Positions 1 through 8,272 of a stretch of DNA of 64,000 nt are shown piece after piece (position 1 is the first letter of the stretch; every line of letters starts with the position of its first letter). The position numbers and the translations under genes are program-made. The notes beneath the pieces are model-generated. The model ran no database searches and had not been told where the DNA came from. It saw only the letters and a program-made list of their open reading frames with translations. The DNA comes from DAOUVR01 sp034430535 (GTDB lineage Bacteria; Chloroflexota; Dehalococcoidia; E44-bin15), in the NCBI GenBank assembly GCA_964443325.1, contig CAYUCL010000004.1, positions 1 through 64,000 of the forward strand, given 5' to 3'.

Positions 1-119
1 AACGCTGTACTTAAACATCATACACCCTGGCACCATGTTGATTCTCATATTTTCGTACCATGCTCTTGACATTTAACACAGTTGCTGAGCCTGTCGAAGG
101 GCATCTAGCCCGCTAAATT

Positions 120-767
120 TTATGAACGGCCATTCGATGGGCAGACCTCACCCAGCACGCAATCACGGCATAGGGGACGCTGTGCCCGGCATACGCTCCT
201 TCCATGTGCCAGTATGTTAATATGAAATTGGTATATTGCCTGAGGTGGTACAATCTCCCCCAGCAACTCATGTGCCCGCTCCGGCGATGCCTTGCAGTTG
301 ATTAGCCCCAGACGCTGGGAAACTCGATAGACATGGGTGTCCACAGGAAGGACCGGCCATCCCAGGGCGAAAAGGAGTACACATCCCGCTGTTTTCGGTC
401 CCACTCCAGGCAGCCCTTTAAGCCACGCTTTTGCCTCAGGGATGGAAAGCTCCCTCAAGAATTCCAGATCCAGGGAGCCTCTACTATCCAAAATCCACTC
501 CAGGATCCTCTTTATGCGTTCCGCCTTAATCCGGTTTAGCCCACCGCTCTTGATCGCCTCAGCGATATCATCGGCGCTCGCCTTTGCCACCATCTCCCAA
601 GTGCTGAAGGTCGCCATAAGGCTTTGAAAGGCCCGACCTGAATTCACATCTGAGGTATTCTGGGAAAGAATCGCCTGGATAAGTTCGGAAAGAGGATCAG
701 CGCGTGGTCGCCACTGGGGAACGCCATATTCCTGCCCTAGCAGGCAAACGATTTGATCGATGTTCAT
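120..767 (-). CDS. nth: Endonuclease III (DNA glycosylase/AP lyase)
   Basis: This 215-residue protein is a base-excision repair glycosylase that removes oxidised pyrimidines and nicks the abasic site. The helix-hairpin-helix LPGVGPKTAG lies at 119-128 and holds the catalytic lysine K125. D143 lies in VDTHVYRV, matching the family's catalytic aspartate. The C-terminal [4Fe-4S] loop has the spacing C-x6-C-x2-C-x5-C (C193, C200, C203, C209). Length is normal for the family. The ATG at 767 overlaps the stop of the upstream phosphatase gene by four bases (ATGA), so the two are translationally coupled. The assignment is secure. Confidence 0.95.
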   Translation of the reverse strand: MNIDQIVCLLGQEYGVPQWRPRADPLSELIQAILSQNTSDVNSGRAFQSLMATFSTWEMVAKASADDIAEAIKSGGLNRIKAERIKRILEWILDSRGSLDLEFLRELSIPEAKAWLKGLPGVGPKTAGCVLLFALGWPVLPVDTHVYRVSQRLGLINCKASPERAHELLGEIVPPQAIYQFHINILAHGRSVCRAQRPLCRDCVLGEVCPSNGRS

Positions 768-1375
768 AGGCCCCTCAGATGGCAGGTATCGTTGATTAAC
801 GTAACTGTGCTCCTTCCTCCCACCACCTGGAAACGGTTAACGGCGGCAGTATCCTGCGCTATCTGCCAGAAATGGGAGTTATCCAGGCCCAGCAGATGGC
901 AAAGCAGCACTTTACACACCACCCTATGAGTTACCAACAGCACAGTATCATTTTCGTGCTTTGCGGCAAGGTCATCCATAGTGGCAGCCACCCTCTGTTG
1001 CACATCGTCTAGTGTTTCCCCTCCAGGAATACTAAGCTTTTCAGGACTGTAGCGCCACATGTCGAAAAGCTCCTTATTTTGATCTCTTACCTCATCGATG
1101 GAACGCCCTTCCCAGCTCCCGAAGTTCATGTCGTTGATCCCCTCCAGTGGCACTACCTGGAGACCTAGGCGACGGCTAATGGGCTCGGCTGTCGTCATCG
1201 CCCGCTTCAGCGGGCTGGAATAGATGGCAGCAGCCTCACACCCGGTGAGTCTGTCCGCCACTGCCTCTGCCTGTTTCATCCCTGCCTCATCCAGGTCGAT
1301 GTCTACCCGTCCTCTAAACTTCGCTTCCCTGTTCCACCCTGTTTGTCCGTGCCGTATCAGAATGAAGCGAGTCAA
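764..1375 (-). CDS. Histidine phosphatase (phosphoglycerate mutase-like) family protein
   Basis: The 203-residue protein starts with ILIRHGQTGWN, the RHG phosphohistidine signature (H9), and has the later conserved histidine in LLVTHRVV. This branch includes alpha-ribazole phosphatase (CobC), phosphoserine phosphatases and broad-specificity phosphatases. The substrate cannot be read from the sequence, and no cobalamin genes are next to it. The start is a TTG at 1375 with a GGAGG ribosome-binding site seven bases upstream, inside the end of the antiporter gene. It is the middle gene of a minus-strand antiporter-phosphatase-nth operon. Confidence 0.85.
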   Translation of the reverse strand: MTRFILIRHGQTGWNREAKFRGRVDIDLDEAGMKQAEAVADRLTGCEAAAIYSSPLKRAMTTAEPISRRLGLQVVPLEGINDMNFGSWEGRSIDEVRDQNKELFDMWRYSPEKLSIPGGETLDDVQQRVAATMDDLAAKHENDTVLLVTHRVVCKVLLCHLLGLDNSHFWQIAQDTAAVNRFQVVGGRSTVTLINDTCHLRGL

Positions 1376-1387
1376 ATCAGCCTCCTG

Positions 1388-3088
1388 TCATTTAGGTCGG
1401 CCCTCCTCCCTGAGGGTGTTGACAATATACTGGATCTCTTGGCCGGTTATGCCAAAGCGATGCAAGGTGTGGCGGATGATCTCCAAACCGGCCTCAAACT
1501 CTGGACGCACCAACTCAGCGACGCCCAGCTTGCGAAGAGTCTTAGCTTCACTATCGAGATGAACCCGAGCCACTATGTCCAGCTTGGGATTGACGCGAAG
1601 CGCATTCCTCACTGTCATCTCCGTTGCTATAGGGTCGTGGAAGGTAATCACCAAGACCTTTGCCTTATCCAGACAAGCCCGAGAGAGTATCTCTGGGTTG
1701 CTCGCATCCCCATAGATGTGGGGCACACCCCTGGCACGCCGTGTACGGATGACATAAGGGTCGATATCGATCACCAGATAGGAAAACCCTCTCCGCATCA
1801 GAATATCCCCCAAATTCCGCCCTACACGACCGCACCCGCAGATAATCACATGGCCCCTTAGATCAAGTCCCCTGCTGCTAAAAGCCGGATCGGTGCGACT
1901 AGCCAAGTACCTGGCAACTCTCTCCCCCTGGCTTAGCCTCCCATAGAGTACCGACGCCAAGCCCAGGGCGAAGGGCGTCACTAGTATAGTAATGACTGCG
2001 CTGGTCAATATCAAGTCATAGAGATCTATGGAAATAACCCCCACGCCCAGAGCGGCAGCGGCTAATACAAAGCTGAACTCCCCGATTTGGAACAGCCCGG
2101 CGCCGGTAAAGAGTATAGTCTTGGCGCTATAGCCAAAGAGCCACGGGACGAGAGCGCATATGATTGACTTGCCCACGATGATGGCAATCACTATTATGCT
2201 AACCATGCCTATATTACCCAGGAAGAAGCGAGGATCGATAAGCATGCCCAGGGAAGCAAAAAACAGTGTAGCAAAGATGTCTCGCAGTGGGATGACATCG
2301 GCAAGGGCCTGATAGACATACTCAGATTCACTTAGTAAAAGGCCGGCCACGAAGGCACCCAAGGCTAGCGACAGTCCGAAGTTGTAGGTGGCAAAGGCTA
2401 CCCCTAAGCCCAGGCCGAACACCGCGAGCAGGAAAAGCTCCCTGGAACGCACCCCAGCCACCCGCGCCATAATCCATGGGAGTACCCAGAGCCCTAGAAC
2501 CAGCATCGCCCCAAGGAAAAGCACAGCCTTACCGACAGCTATGCCCAGTGCTGGAAGCAAGCCTGCTCCCGACTCCCCTAAGACAGGGACGATAACCATC
2601 ATCGGCACTACAGCAAGGTCCTGCACCAGGAGAATGCCGATCATGACACGACCATGGGCGCTGTCAATCTCGCCTCGCTCCATGAGGATTTTGAGCACGA
2701 TCATTGTGCTGGACAGGGCAATGAGAAATCCGAAGAAGACCGCCTCCTGTAGTGGCCAGTGAAACAATGTGCCTACCCCCAACCCAAGTGCCACTGTGGC
2801 CAATACTTGAGCTATCCCCCCCAGGATGGCAACCTTGCCCATTTGCCTGAGCGTCTTCAGTGAGAACTCCATCCCAAGGGTGAACATCAGGAGAACGACC
2901 CCGATGGTAGCCAGTGTTTCAATCTGCCCTATATCGCTAACCAGGCGAAATCCATAGGGGCCAACGGCGATGCCGCCAACAAGATAGCCCAGGATAACCG
3001 GCAGCTTGAGGCGACGGGCAACCACCCCCCCAAACAGGGCGGCTATCAGAATGATTACCAGGTCAACAAGTAAGCCCAGTTCTTCCAA
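1388..3088 (-). CDS. Kef-type monovalent cation:proton antiporter with TrkA-N domain
   Basis: This CPA2-family membrane antiporter has about a dozen hydrophobic segments over residues 1-400. A cytosolic Rossmann domain follows from about residue 413, beginning HVIICGCGRVGRN, typical of KefB/KefC-type K+/H+ exchangers gated by nucleotide or glutathione-type ligands. The reading frame stays open up to 3190. The chosen start is the TTG at 3088, because GGAGG lies five bases before it and the protein then starts at the family's usual LEELGLL position, giving 566 residues. The longer frame would begin inside a palindromic element. Confidence 0.85.
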   Translation of the reverse strand: MEELGLLVDLVIILIAALFGGVVARRLKLPVILGYLVGGIAVGPYGFRLVSDIGQIETLATIGVVLLMFTLGMEFSLKTLRQMGKVAILGGIAQVLATVALGLGVGTLFHWPLQEAVFFGFLIALSSTMIVLKILMERGEIDSAHGRVMIGILLVQDLAVVPMMVIVPVLGESGAGLLPALGIAVGKAVLFLGAMLVLGLWVLPWIMARVAGVRSRELFLLAVFGLGLGVAFATYNFGLSLALGAFVAGLLLSESEYVYQALADVIPLRDIFATLFFASLGMLIDPRFFLGNIGMVSIIVIAIIVGKSIICALVPWLFGYSAKTILFTGAGLFQIGEFSFVLAAAALGVGVISIDLYDLILTSAVITILVTPFALGLASVLYGRLSQGERVARYLASRTDPAFSSRGLDLRGHVIICGCGRVGRNLGDILMRRGFSYLVIDIDPYVIRTRRARGVPHIYGDASNPEILSRACLDKAKVLVITFHDPIATEMTVRNALRVNPKLDIVARVHLDSEAKTLRKLGVAELVRPEFEAGLEIIRHTLHRFGITGQEIQYIVNTLREEGRPK

Positions 3089-3143
3089 CAGTTCCTCCGC
3101 AGTGAATGGAAAGACTAAGACATGCCAAGTTATAAGCCTATCC

Positions 3144-3226
3144 AAAAAATGGGGGCATGTTGCCCCGATTATATCGGGGTGCTCCAACAACGCCTAGAGC
3201 GGATGCTCTAGCCTACCCCATTTTTT
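3144..3226. repeat. Palindromic element with inverted ends between divergent genes
   Basis: The ends AAAAAATGGGG (3144-3154) and CCCCATTTTTT (3216-3226) are perfect inverted repeats. Two smaller hairpins lie inside: CCCCGATTATATCGGGG near 3163-3179 and AGAGC..GCTCT near 3197-3210. An outer TGCCAA/TTGGCA pair (3123-3128, 3232-3237) extends the symmetry. A fragment of the same core recurs inverted at 61228-61250. It may be a miniature inverted-repeat element or a bidirectional structured region. No coding potential is seen. Confidence 0.6.
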
Positions 3227-3338
3227 AAGTTTTGGCACAACTTCCTATTCTAACATAGCAGTAAGCCACAAGACAGCCAATCATTGACATACGCATACCC
3301 CTCCTGTAAGCTGGAATCAGACTATCTGGGAGAGAACG

Positions 3339-4709
3339 ATGCAAAGCAGTATGCGAGACCAAATCGCCAGCGCCTTGAAGGGGCAAGACGCTGATTATGT
3401 TGAAGTTCGTATCGATGAGGGGGAGACCAGCCGTATTCAATACCGAGGCCGGGAGCTGGAGGATATAGGCCGCAGTACTAGCTTCGGCGGCAATGTGCGA
3501 GCACTGGTGAACGGAGGGTGGGGCTTCATCAGCTTCAATGAAATCAGCGAACTTCGTGGAAAAGCGACGCTGGCGGTAAAGCAAGCGAGGCTGGTGGGAA
3601 AAGAGGAGAGCAAGCTTGCTCCGGTGATGCCGGTGGTTGATACGGTGATGCCACCCGTAAAAAAGGACCCGAGAGCTATATCTTTGGCTCAGAAGAAAAG
3701 CCTCCTCGATGAATATAATGAGCTTATCTGGTCTACTCCAAAGATTCAGAGTTCTGTGATTGGCTATGGGGATGGCTCCAAGAAAGTCACCTTTGCCAGT
3801 TCCGAAGGTAGCTACATTGAACAGACAAGGGTAGACCTCACACTTCGCATCATGGTTATCGCGCGACAGGATGGCGATGTTCAGCAGGTATCGCTTAGCC
3901 TTGGTTCCAGCAACGACTTTGGCTCTATCGAAGGACTTCATCAGGAAGTGAAAAGTTCTGCGCAGCGCGCCGTTGCCATGCTGTCGGCACCCCAGGTCAA
4001 GGGAGGGGAATACACCGTGGTGCTTGACCCTGTCCTTGCCGGGGTTTTCGCTCATGAGGCCTTCGGCCATCTCTCCGAGTCGGATTTCGTTTACGAAAAC
4101 GAGCGCATGAAAGATATCATGGTCTTGGGTCGAAGATTCGGTGGTAAGCATCTCAACATCGTTGATGGCGCTGCCGTCCCTGCGCTTAGAGGCAGCTACA
4201 AATATGATGATGAAGGTGTGCCGGCAACCAGGACTTATCTTATTAAGGAAGGCATCCTTGTAGGGCGGCTACACTCAAGGGAAACCGCCGAGAGAATGGG
4301 TGAAAAACCCACGGCCAATGCCCGGGCCATCAACTATCGCTATCCCCCCATTGTGCGCATGACCAATACCTTCATCGAACCCCAAAATGTCTCATTCGAG
4401 GAGATGATCAGCGACATCAAGAAGGGAGTGTATGCGAAGAACTGGTACGGCGGAATGACCAGTATGGAGATGTTTACCTTTTCCGCTGGCGAGGCCTACA
4501 TGATCAGAAACGGCAAGATTGCAGAGTTGCTTCGGCCGGTAATGCTCACCGGCAATATATTTACTACCCTGGAGAATATCGATGCAATCGGCGATGACCT
4601 TGCCATGAATCAGGGAGGTGGTTGCGGCAAGGGGGCCCAATCACCACTCCCCGTATCCAATGGCAGCCCACATATACGGATTCGCAAATGCGTGGTGGGA
4701 GGGAAGTAA
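3339..4709 (+). CDS. tldD: TldD-family metalloprotease subunit
   Basis: This 456-residue protein belongs to the TldD/PmbA peptidase family, in which TldD supplies the zinc site and TldE/PmbA is the partner. The metal-binding motif HEAFGH is at 239-244, followed by the conserved LSESDFVYEN region. The C-terminal CGKGAQSPLPVSNGSPHIRI segment is the family signature, so the gene is complete. An ATG at 3339 follows a GGGAGAG site. The partner pmbA lies downstream, separated by an inserted lipoprotein gene. In other bacteria TldD/E matures or degrades modified peptides; the substrate here is unknown. Confidence 0.92.
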   Translation: MQSSMRDQIASALKGQDADYVEVRIDEGETSRIQYRGRELEDIGRSTSFGGNVRALVNGGWGFISFNEISELRGKATLAVKQARLVGKEESKLAPVMPVVDTVMPPVKKDPRAISLAQKKSLLDEYNELIWSTPKIQSSVIGYGDGSKKVTFASSEGSYIEQTRVDLTLRIMVIARQDGDVQQVSLSLGSSNDFGSIEGLHQEVKSSAQRAVAMLSAPQVKGGEYTVVLDPVLAGVFAHEAFGHLSESDFVYENERMKDIMVLGRRFGGKHLNIVDGAAVPALRGSYKYDDEGVPATRTYLIKEGILVGRLHSRETAERMGEKPTANARAINYRYPPIVRMTNTFIEPQNVSFEEMISDIKKGVYAKNWYGGMTSMEMFTFSAGEAYMIRNGKIAELLRPVMLTGNIFTTLENIDAIGDDLAMNQGGGCGKGAQSPLPVSNGSPHIRIRKCVVGGK

Positions 4710-4737
4710 TGGCAACGCCTTTTTCAAAGACTGAGCT

Positions 4738-5452
4738 CGAATCGTGCTCGGGGAGCAAGCTTCTTCTTTCCCAACCTGACAGATACAAAATGAGACGAAC
4801 TTAGGGTTATTTGGAATAGTCACGGAGGTTAAACCCAATGAACGGGAGAAAGCTGAAATTGCTGGTGTTAGTGTTCGCCATCTCAACCGTGGTCTTGGCT
4901 TGTTGTTACCCAAAACAGGGCTTTGAGACGCTAACCGAGGAGAATTTCAAGATGCTTCTGACAGTAGAGGATTTAGAAACTGTCCTGATATCTGAGGTGC
5001 ATTTGCAAACCGAGTTCTATGATTACAAGAAGATGGCAGAATCCGTAGACCCAGAGCAGGTTGCTGCCATGGATAGTTTCTATGGCTTGAGTTTTCAAAC
5101 GGAAGATGGGATGAAAGCTATAACCTTGGCAGCGATAGACTTCGATTCCCAGGCCTCAGCCCAAAACCACTTTGAAAATGTGAAGTCCGAGACACAAGAG
5201 CCCTCGTTCGATACCATGGACCCGCCTATAGGAGATGCTTCTGCTGAAGTCGAGGTAAACGCTCAGGGAATCGGAAGTATGGTTGTGTTTATAAAAGGAG
5301 ACAAGGTGGTTCAGCTACACACTGCCCAACCCAATGGTGAGCAAGTCTTGACGGACTTGGAAGGGCTTGAAAATCTGGCCGAGATCGTGGAGAAAAAGCT
5401 ATGATGATACTCAGGCTCAGAAAAGTTCGGATTTTCCCCCTGCCCGGGGAGG
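4738..5452. mobile_element. Putative cargo cassette E1 (lipoprotein cargo)
   Basis: The segment has a tRNA-like left end, CGAATCGTGCTCGGGGAGC at 4738-4756, which matches the tRNA-Asn 3' end (20323-20341) at 16 of 19 bases although no tRNA is here. CTGACAGATACAAAATG follows at 4776-4792. The right end at 5421-5452 matches 21637-21668 at 27 of 32 bases without gaps and ends in CGGGGAG. The same two ends bracket hicBA in element E2. Joining the two CGGGGAG cores would restore a compact tldD-pmbA junction that keeps the pmbA ribosome-binding site. No recombinase is encoded. Mobility is inferred. Confidence 0.5.
4838..5404 (+). CDS. Putative lipoprotein of unknown function
   Basis: The 188-residue protein has a short basic N-terminus and a hydrophobic stretch ending in the lipobox VLAC, so C22 is the likely lipidated residue and the mature protein is surface-anchored. 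The rest is acidic and soluble, with no motif I recognise. The ATG at 4838 follows CACGGAGG. It lies between tldD and pmbA, whose products normally work together, but it is also the cargo of element E1. Its position may therefore reflect insertion, not a shared role. Confidence 0.7.
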   Translation: MNGRKLKLLVLVFAISTVVLACCYPKQGFETLTEENFKMLLTVEDLETVLISEVHLQTEFYDYKKMAESVDPEQVAAMDSFYGLSFQTEDGMKAITLAAIDFDSQASAQNHFENVKSETQEPSFDTMDPPIGDASAEVEVNAQGIGSMVVFIKGDKVVQLHTAQPNGEQVLTDLEGLENLAEIVEKKL

Positions 5453-5459
5453 TTGAATT

Positions 5460-6764
5460 TTGGAACACATACTGAAACTGGCGAAAAAGGTTGCTGAGGA
5501 AGCGGAGGTCTTCTTAGTCACAACAAAGGAGACCCCCGTAGCCTTTGAAGCTAACCGCCTGAAGATGCTGGAAACTAAGGAGAGTGTGTCGGTCTCGCTG
5601 CGCATTATTAAAGATGGCAAGATAGGTTTCTCCTCTACAACAAGGCTCGATGAACCCCAAATGCTGGTGGATATGGCGGTGGAGACCGCCGAATTTGGCG
5701 CGTCGGCAAAATTTGTGTTGCCATCTAAGGTAACTTACCCCCAAATCGAGGTCTATGACCCCGAAACTGAGAATGTCGAAATTGAGGATATGGTCGAGCT
5801 CGGCGAATCATTAATAGCCAAGGTGCGAAGTCACACTCCGGAGCTGGTTTGCGAGGCTGGCGTTACCAAGAGCTTAATCACCGTGGACATCTTGAACTCC
5901 AGAGGTGGCCAGACAAGCTACCGCAAGAGTGCCTTTGCCATAGGCATCGAAGGGACTCTGATCCGCGATACGGATATGCTCTTCGTCGGCGAGATGGATA
6001 GCTCCTGTCGCCCGTTAAGAGAGTTTGAGCCACTAGCAGACAGCGTCATTCAGCAGCTTGAGATGGCAAAGCATACCGCCTCGGTATCCACAGGGCGATC
6101 GCCGGTGATTTTGACCCCCAAGGGAGTGAGCAGTACCCTCTTCGCCCCCCTGGCGGTCGCTTTCAATGGCAAGATAGTGGTAGAGGGGGCATCTCCCTTG
6201 GTGGGCAGACAAGGAAAACAGCTCTTTAGCAATAGGCTCTCTTTATGGGACGATGCCACTATCGAATACCGCCCTACTAGCCGCCCCTGTGATGATGAAG
6301 GCATACCAAGCCAGGGGATACCTCTCATCGAAAAGGGAATGGTGGCAAACTTTCTTTATGATCTACAAACCGCCGCTCACGCCGGTGCCGAGAGCACAGG
6401 TAGCGCCAGCAGGGGTCGAGGGAGCATGCCTGCACCATCAATAAGTGCCATGGTATTTGAGCAGGGGGACACCCGTTTTGAGGATATGCTTCGAGATATA
6501 AAAGAGGGGATAGTTATTGAGGAACTAATCGGGGCAGGCCAGGGGAATGTTTTGGGCGGCGACTTCAGTGGGAATGTGCTCCTGGGATACAAGGTTGAGA
6601 ATGGGGAAATCGTGGGGCGGGTAAAGGATACAATGATTTCAGGAAATATTTACAAGGCCCTCAAGGAGCTTATTGCCATCGGGCAAGAGGCTAAGTGGGT
6701 TGGCAGTTCATTGAAAACGCCTGCTATCTATTTGGCTGGTTTGTCGGTGGTCAGCAAAACATGA
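5460..6764 (+). CDS. pmbA: PmbA/TldE-family partner subunit
   Basis: This 434-residue TldD/PmbA-family protein lacks the HExxxH zinc motif seen in the upstream tldD product, as expected of the non-metal PmbA/TldE subunit. C-terminal hallmarks are ELIGAGQGNVLGGDFSGNVLLGY and a stretch resembling the SxxxDxGIPSQGxxLIEKG region at about residue 280. The start is a TTG at 5460 preceded by GGGGAGG, and that ribosome-binding site lies inside the right-end repeat of element E1. It probably forms a heterodimeric peptidase with TldD. Confidence 0.88.
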   Translation: MEHILKLAKKVAEEAEVFLVTTKETPVAFEANRLKMLETKESVSVSLRIIKDGKIGFSSTTRLDEPQMLVDMAVETAEFGASAKFVLPSKVTYPQIEVYDPETENVEIEDMVELGESLIAKVRSHTPELVCEAGVTKSLITVDILNSRGGQTSYRKSAFAIGIEGTLIRDTDMLFVGEMDSSCRPLREFEPLADSVIQQLEMAKHTASVSTGRSPVILTPKGVSSTLFAPLAVAFNGKIVVEGASPLVGRQGKQLFSNRLSLWDDATIEYRPTSRPCDDEGIPSQGIPLIEKGMVANFLYDLQTAAHAGAESTGSASRGRGSMPAPSISAMVFEQGDTRFEDMLRDIKEGIVIEELIGAGQGNVLGGDFSGNVLLGYKVENGEIVGRVKDTMISGNIYKALKELIAIGQEAKWVGSSLKTPAIYLAGLSVVSKT

Positions 6765-6780
6765 CAACGGAGGTATCCCT

Positions 6781-7701
6781 TTGCCGTTAGAGAGGTACTT
6801 CGCTGAGATCAGCGATAGTAAGAAACCTCTGGTTATCTCAAAGCTTGCTAACCTGTCAACCCTTTCATCTGAGGAGTTAACGTTATTTTTGGAGACGTGG
6901 GTTAAGATGGATGTTGACAGGCAGAGGCAGATCGTGGGTCACCTCGTCGAACTGGCCGAAGAGAACCCTAATCTGAATTTCGATGACATCTTTATTGCCT
7001 CTCTCCATGACCCCGACGAGACAGTCAGGACAAAGTCTATCGACGGCTTGTGGGAATGTGAGAGTTGCTCCCTAATTGACTCCTTTATCACCCTTCTCAG
7101 AGAGGATAGCAAGGAATCGGTGCGCGCTGCTGCAGCAATGGCGCTGGGCAAGTTTGCCATGCTTGCTGAACTGGGGAAATTACGCCCCGAACACAGACAA
7201 AAGGTGGAAAGTGCGCTGTCTGCTATTATCGATGACCAGGATGAGCAGATTGAGGTAGTGAGACGTGCTATAGAGGCGATAGCACCCCTTAGTTTGCCGA
7301 GGGTGAATGAGATCATCCAAGAAGCCTACATGAGCGACGATGCCGTAATGCGAGTGAGCGCTGTCTACGCTATGGGCAAGAATAGCGACCTGGCCTGGCT
7401 TCCAACGCTGCTGAGGGAACTTGGTAGCGCAGATGCGGAGATGCGCTATGAAGCCGCAGAGGCCTGCGGAGAGCTTGGAGAGGAGGACGCGGTGCCTCAT
7501 CTAAGCAGGCTCATCCATGATATCGATAGTCAGGTCTGCCTCTCCGCTATAGCTGCACTGGGAAAGATCGGGGGCAGCGAGGCTGAGGATATACTGCAAG
7601 AATGCCTGACTAATTCCGAAGAGCATATTCGTCAAGCAGCGGCGGAAGCCTTGGAAGAACTCGACTTCGAAAAGGACCCGTTATCTTTCAGAATTCTTTA
7701 A
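6781..7701 (+). CDS. HEAT-repeat protein
   Basis: The 306-residue protein is made of consecutive alpha-helical HEAT/PBS-lyase-type repeats, for example VRAAAAMALGKFA, VRRAIEAIAP, MRVSAVYAMGK, MRYEAAEACGELG and IRQAAAEALEEL. Such proteins act as scaffolds or phycobilin-lyase relatives; no pigment genes are near, so a scaffold role is the safer reading. The TTG start at 6781 is preceded by CGGAGG. It is transcribed with pmbA (17-base gap) and the acetyltransferase gene. Confidence 0.85.
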   Translation: MPLERYFAEISDSKKPLVISKLANLSTLSSEELTLFLETWVKMDVDRQRQIVGHLVELAEENPNLNFDDIFIASLHDPDETVRTKSIDGLWECESCSLIDSFITLLREDSKESVRAAAAMALGKFAMLAELGKLRPEHRQKVESALSAIIDDQDEQIEVVRRAIEAIAPLSLPRVNEIIQEAYMSDDAVMRVSAVYAMGKNSDLAWLPTLLRELGSADAEMRYEAAEACGELGEEDAVPHLSRLIHDIDSQVCLSAIAALGKIGGSEAEDILQECLTNSEEHIRQAAAEALEELDFEKDPLSFRIL

Positions 7702-7713
7702 GTGGGTGTTCTT

Positions 7714-8265
7714 ATGTTGAAGGGCAAGAAGGTAGTTCTCAGGGAAAAGAAATGGGAGGATGTCACCAACGATTATGCCTGGCGTAGTGATGAGGAGCTT
7801 GCTCGCCTCGATGCTGCCGAGCCTATAAGGATACCCTATACGGAGTATCTTTTTGAACACGCCACTGAGTTGGGTAGTCCAAGTGAGCGGCGACGCCGCT
7901 TTGCTATCGAGAGCTTAGACGGTAAGCACATAGGCAATTGCATGTACTATGACATCGATAAAAAGAGGAACCAGGCGGAACTAGGCATAATGATCGGCGA
8001 CCGTAACTACTGGAAGCAGGGTTATGGCGCCGACGCTGTGACCGTTCTCTTAAACCACATCTTCAGCGCAACGAGCCTCAACAGAGTCTATCTCAAAACC
8101 CTCAACTGGAACGTCAGAGCGCAGGCCTGCTTTCAGAAATGCGGCTTTGTCCCCTATGGCCAAGTGAAAAAGCGAAACAACAACTTCATAACGATGGAGC
8201 TAATGCGAAAAGATTGGGAGAGGCGAAATTTGGCCTCTCCCAATGATAACCCACCAAATCCTTAA
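7714..8265 (+). CDS. GNAT-family N-acetyltransferase (RimJ/RimL-like)
   Basis: The protein is about 183 residues and begins MLKGKKVVLREKKWED, the usual N-terminus of ribosomal-protein-alanine-type or small-molecule GNAT enzymes. The acetyl-CoA-binding motif is the RNYWKQGYGADAV region, and NRVYLKTLNWNVRAQACFQKCGF forms the C-terminal motif. The frame is open from a GTG at 7702, but the ATG at 7714 fits the family start better. The acceptor substrate is unknown. It is the last gene of the tldD cluster and is convergent with the SDR operon. Confidence 0.85.
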   Translation: MLKGKKVVLREKKWEDVTNDYAWRSDEELARLDAAEPIRIPYTEYLFEHATELGSPSERRRRFAIESLDGKHIGNCMYYDIDKKRNQAELGIMIGDRNYWKQGYGADAVTVLLNHIFSATSLNRVYLKTLNWNVRAQACFQKCGFVPYGQVKKRNNNFITMELMRKDWERRNLASPNDNPPNP

Positions 8266-8272
8266 AGGTCCT

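Noticed and set aside
3088..3190. Longer antiporter frame starting at TTG 3190
   Set aside because: The extra 34 codons run into a palindromic element and lack a ribosome-binding site; the TTG at 3088 has GGAGG at good spacing.
3225..4151. 308-codon minus-strand frame
   Set aside because: It lies opposite tldD, which carries the HEAFGH motif and family signatures; the minus frame has no recognisable domain.
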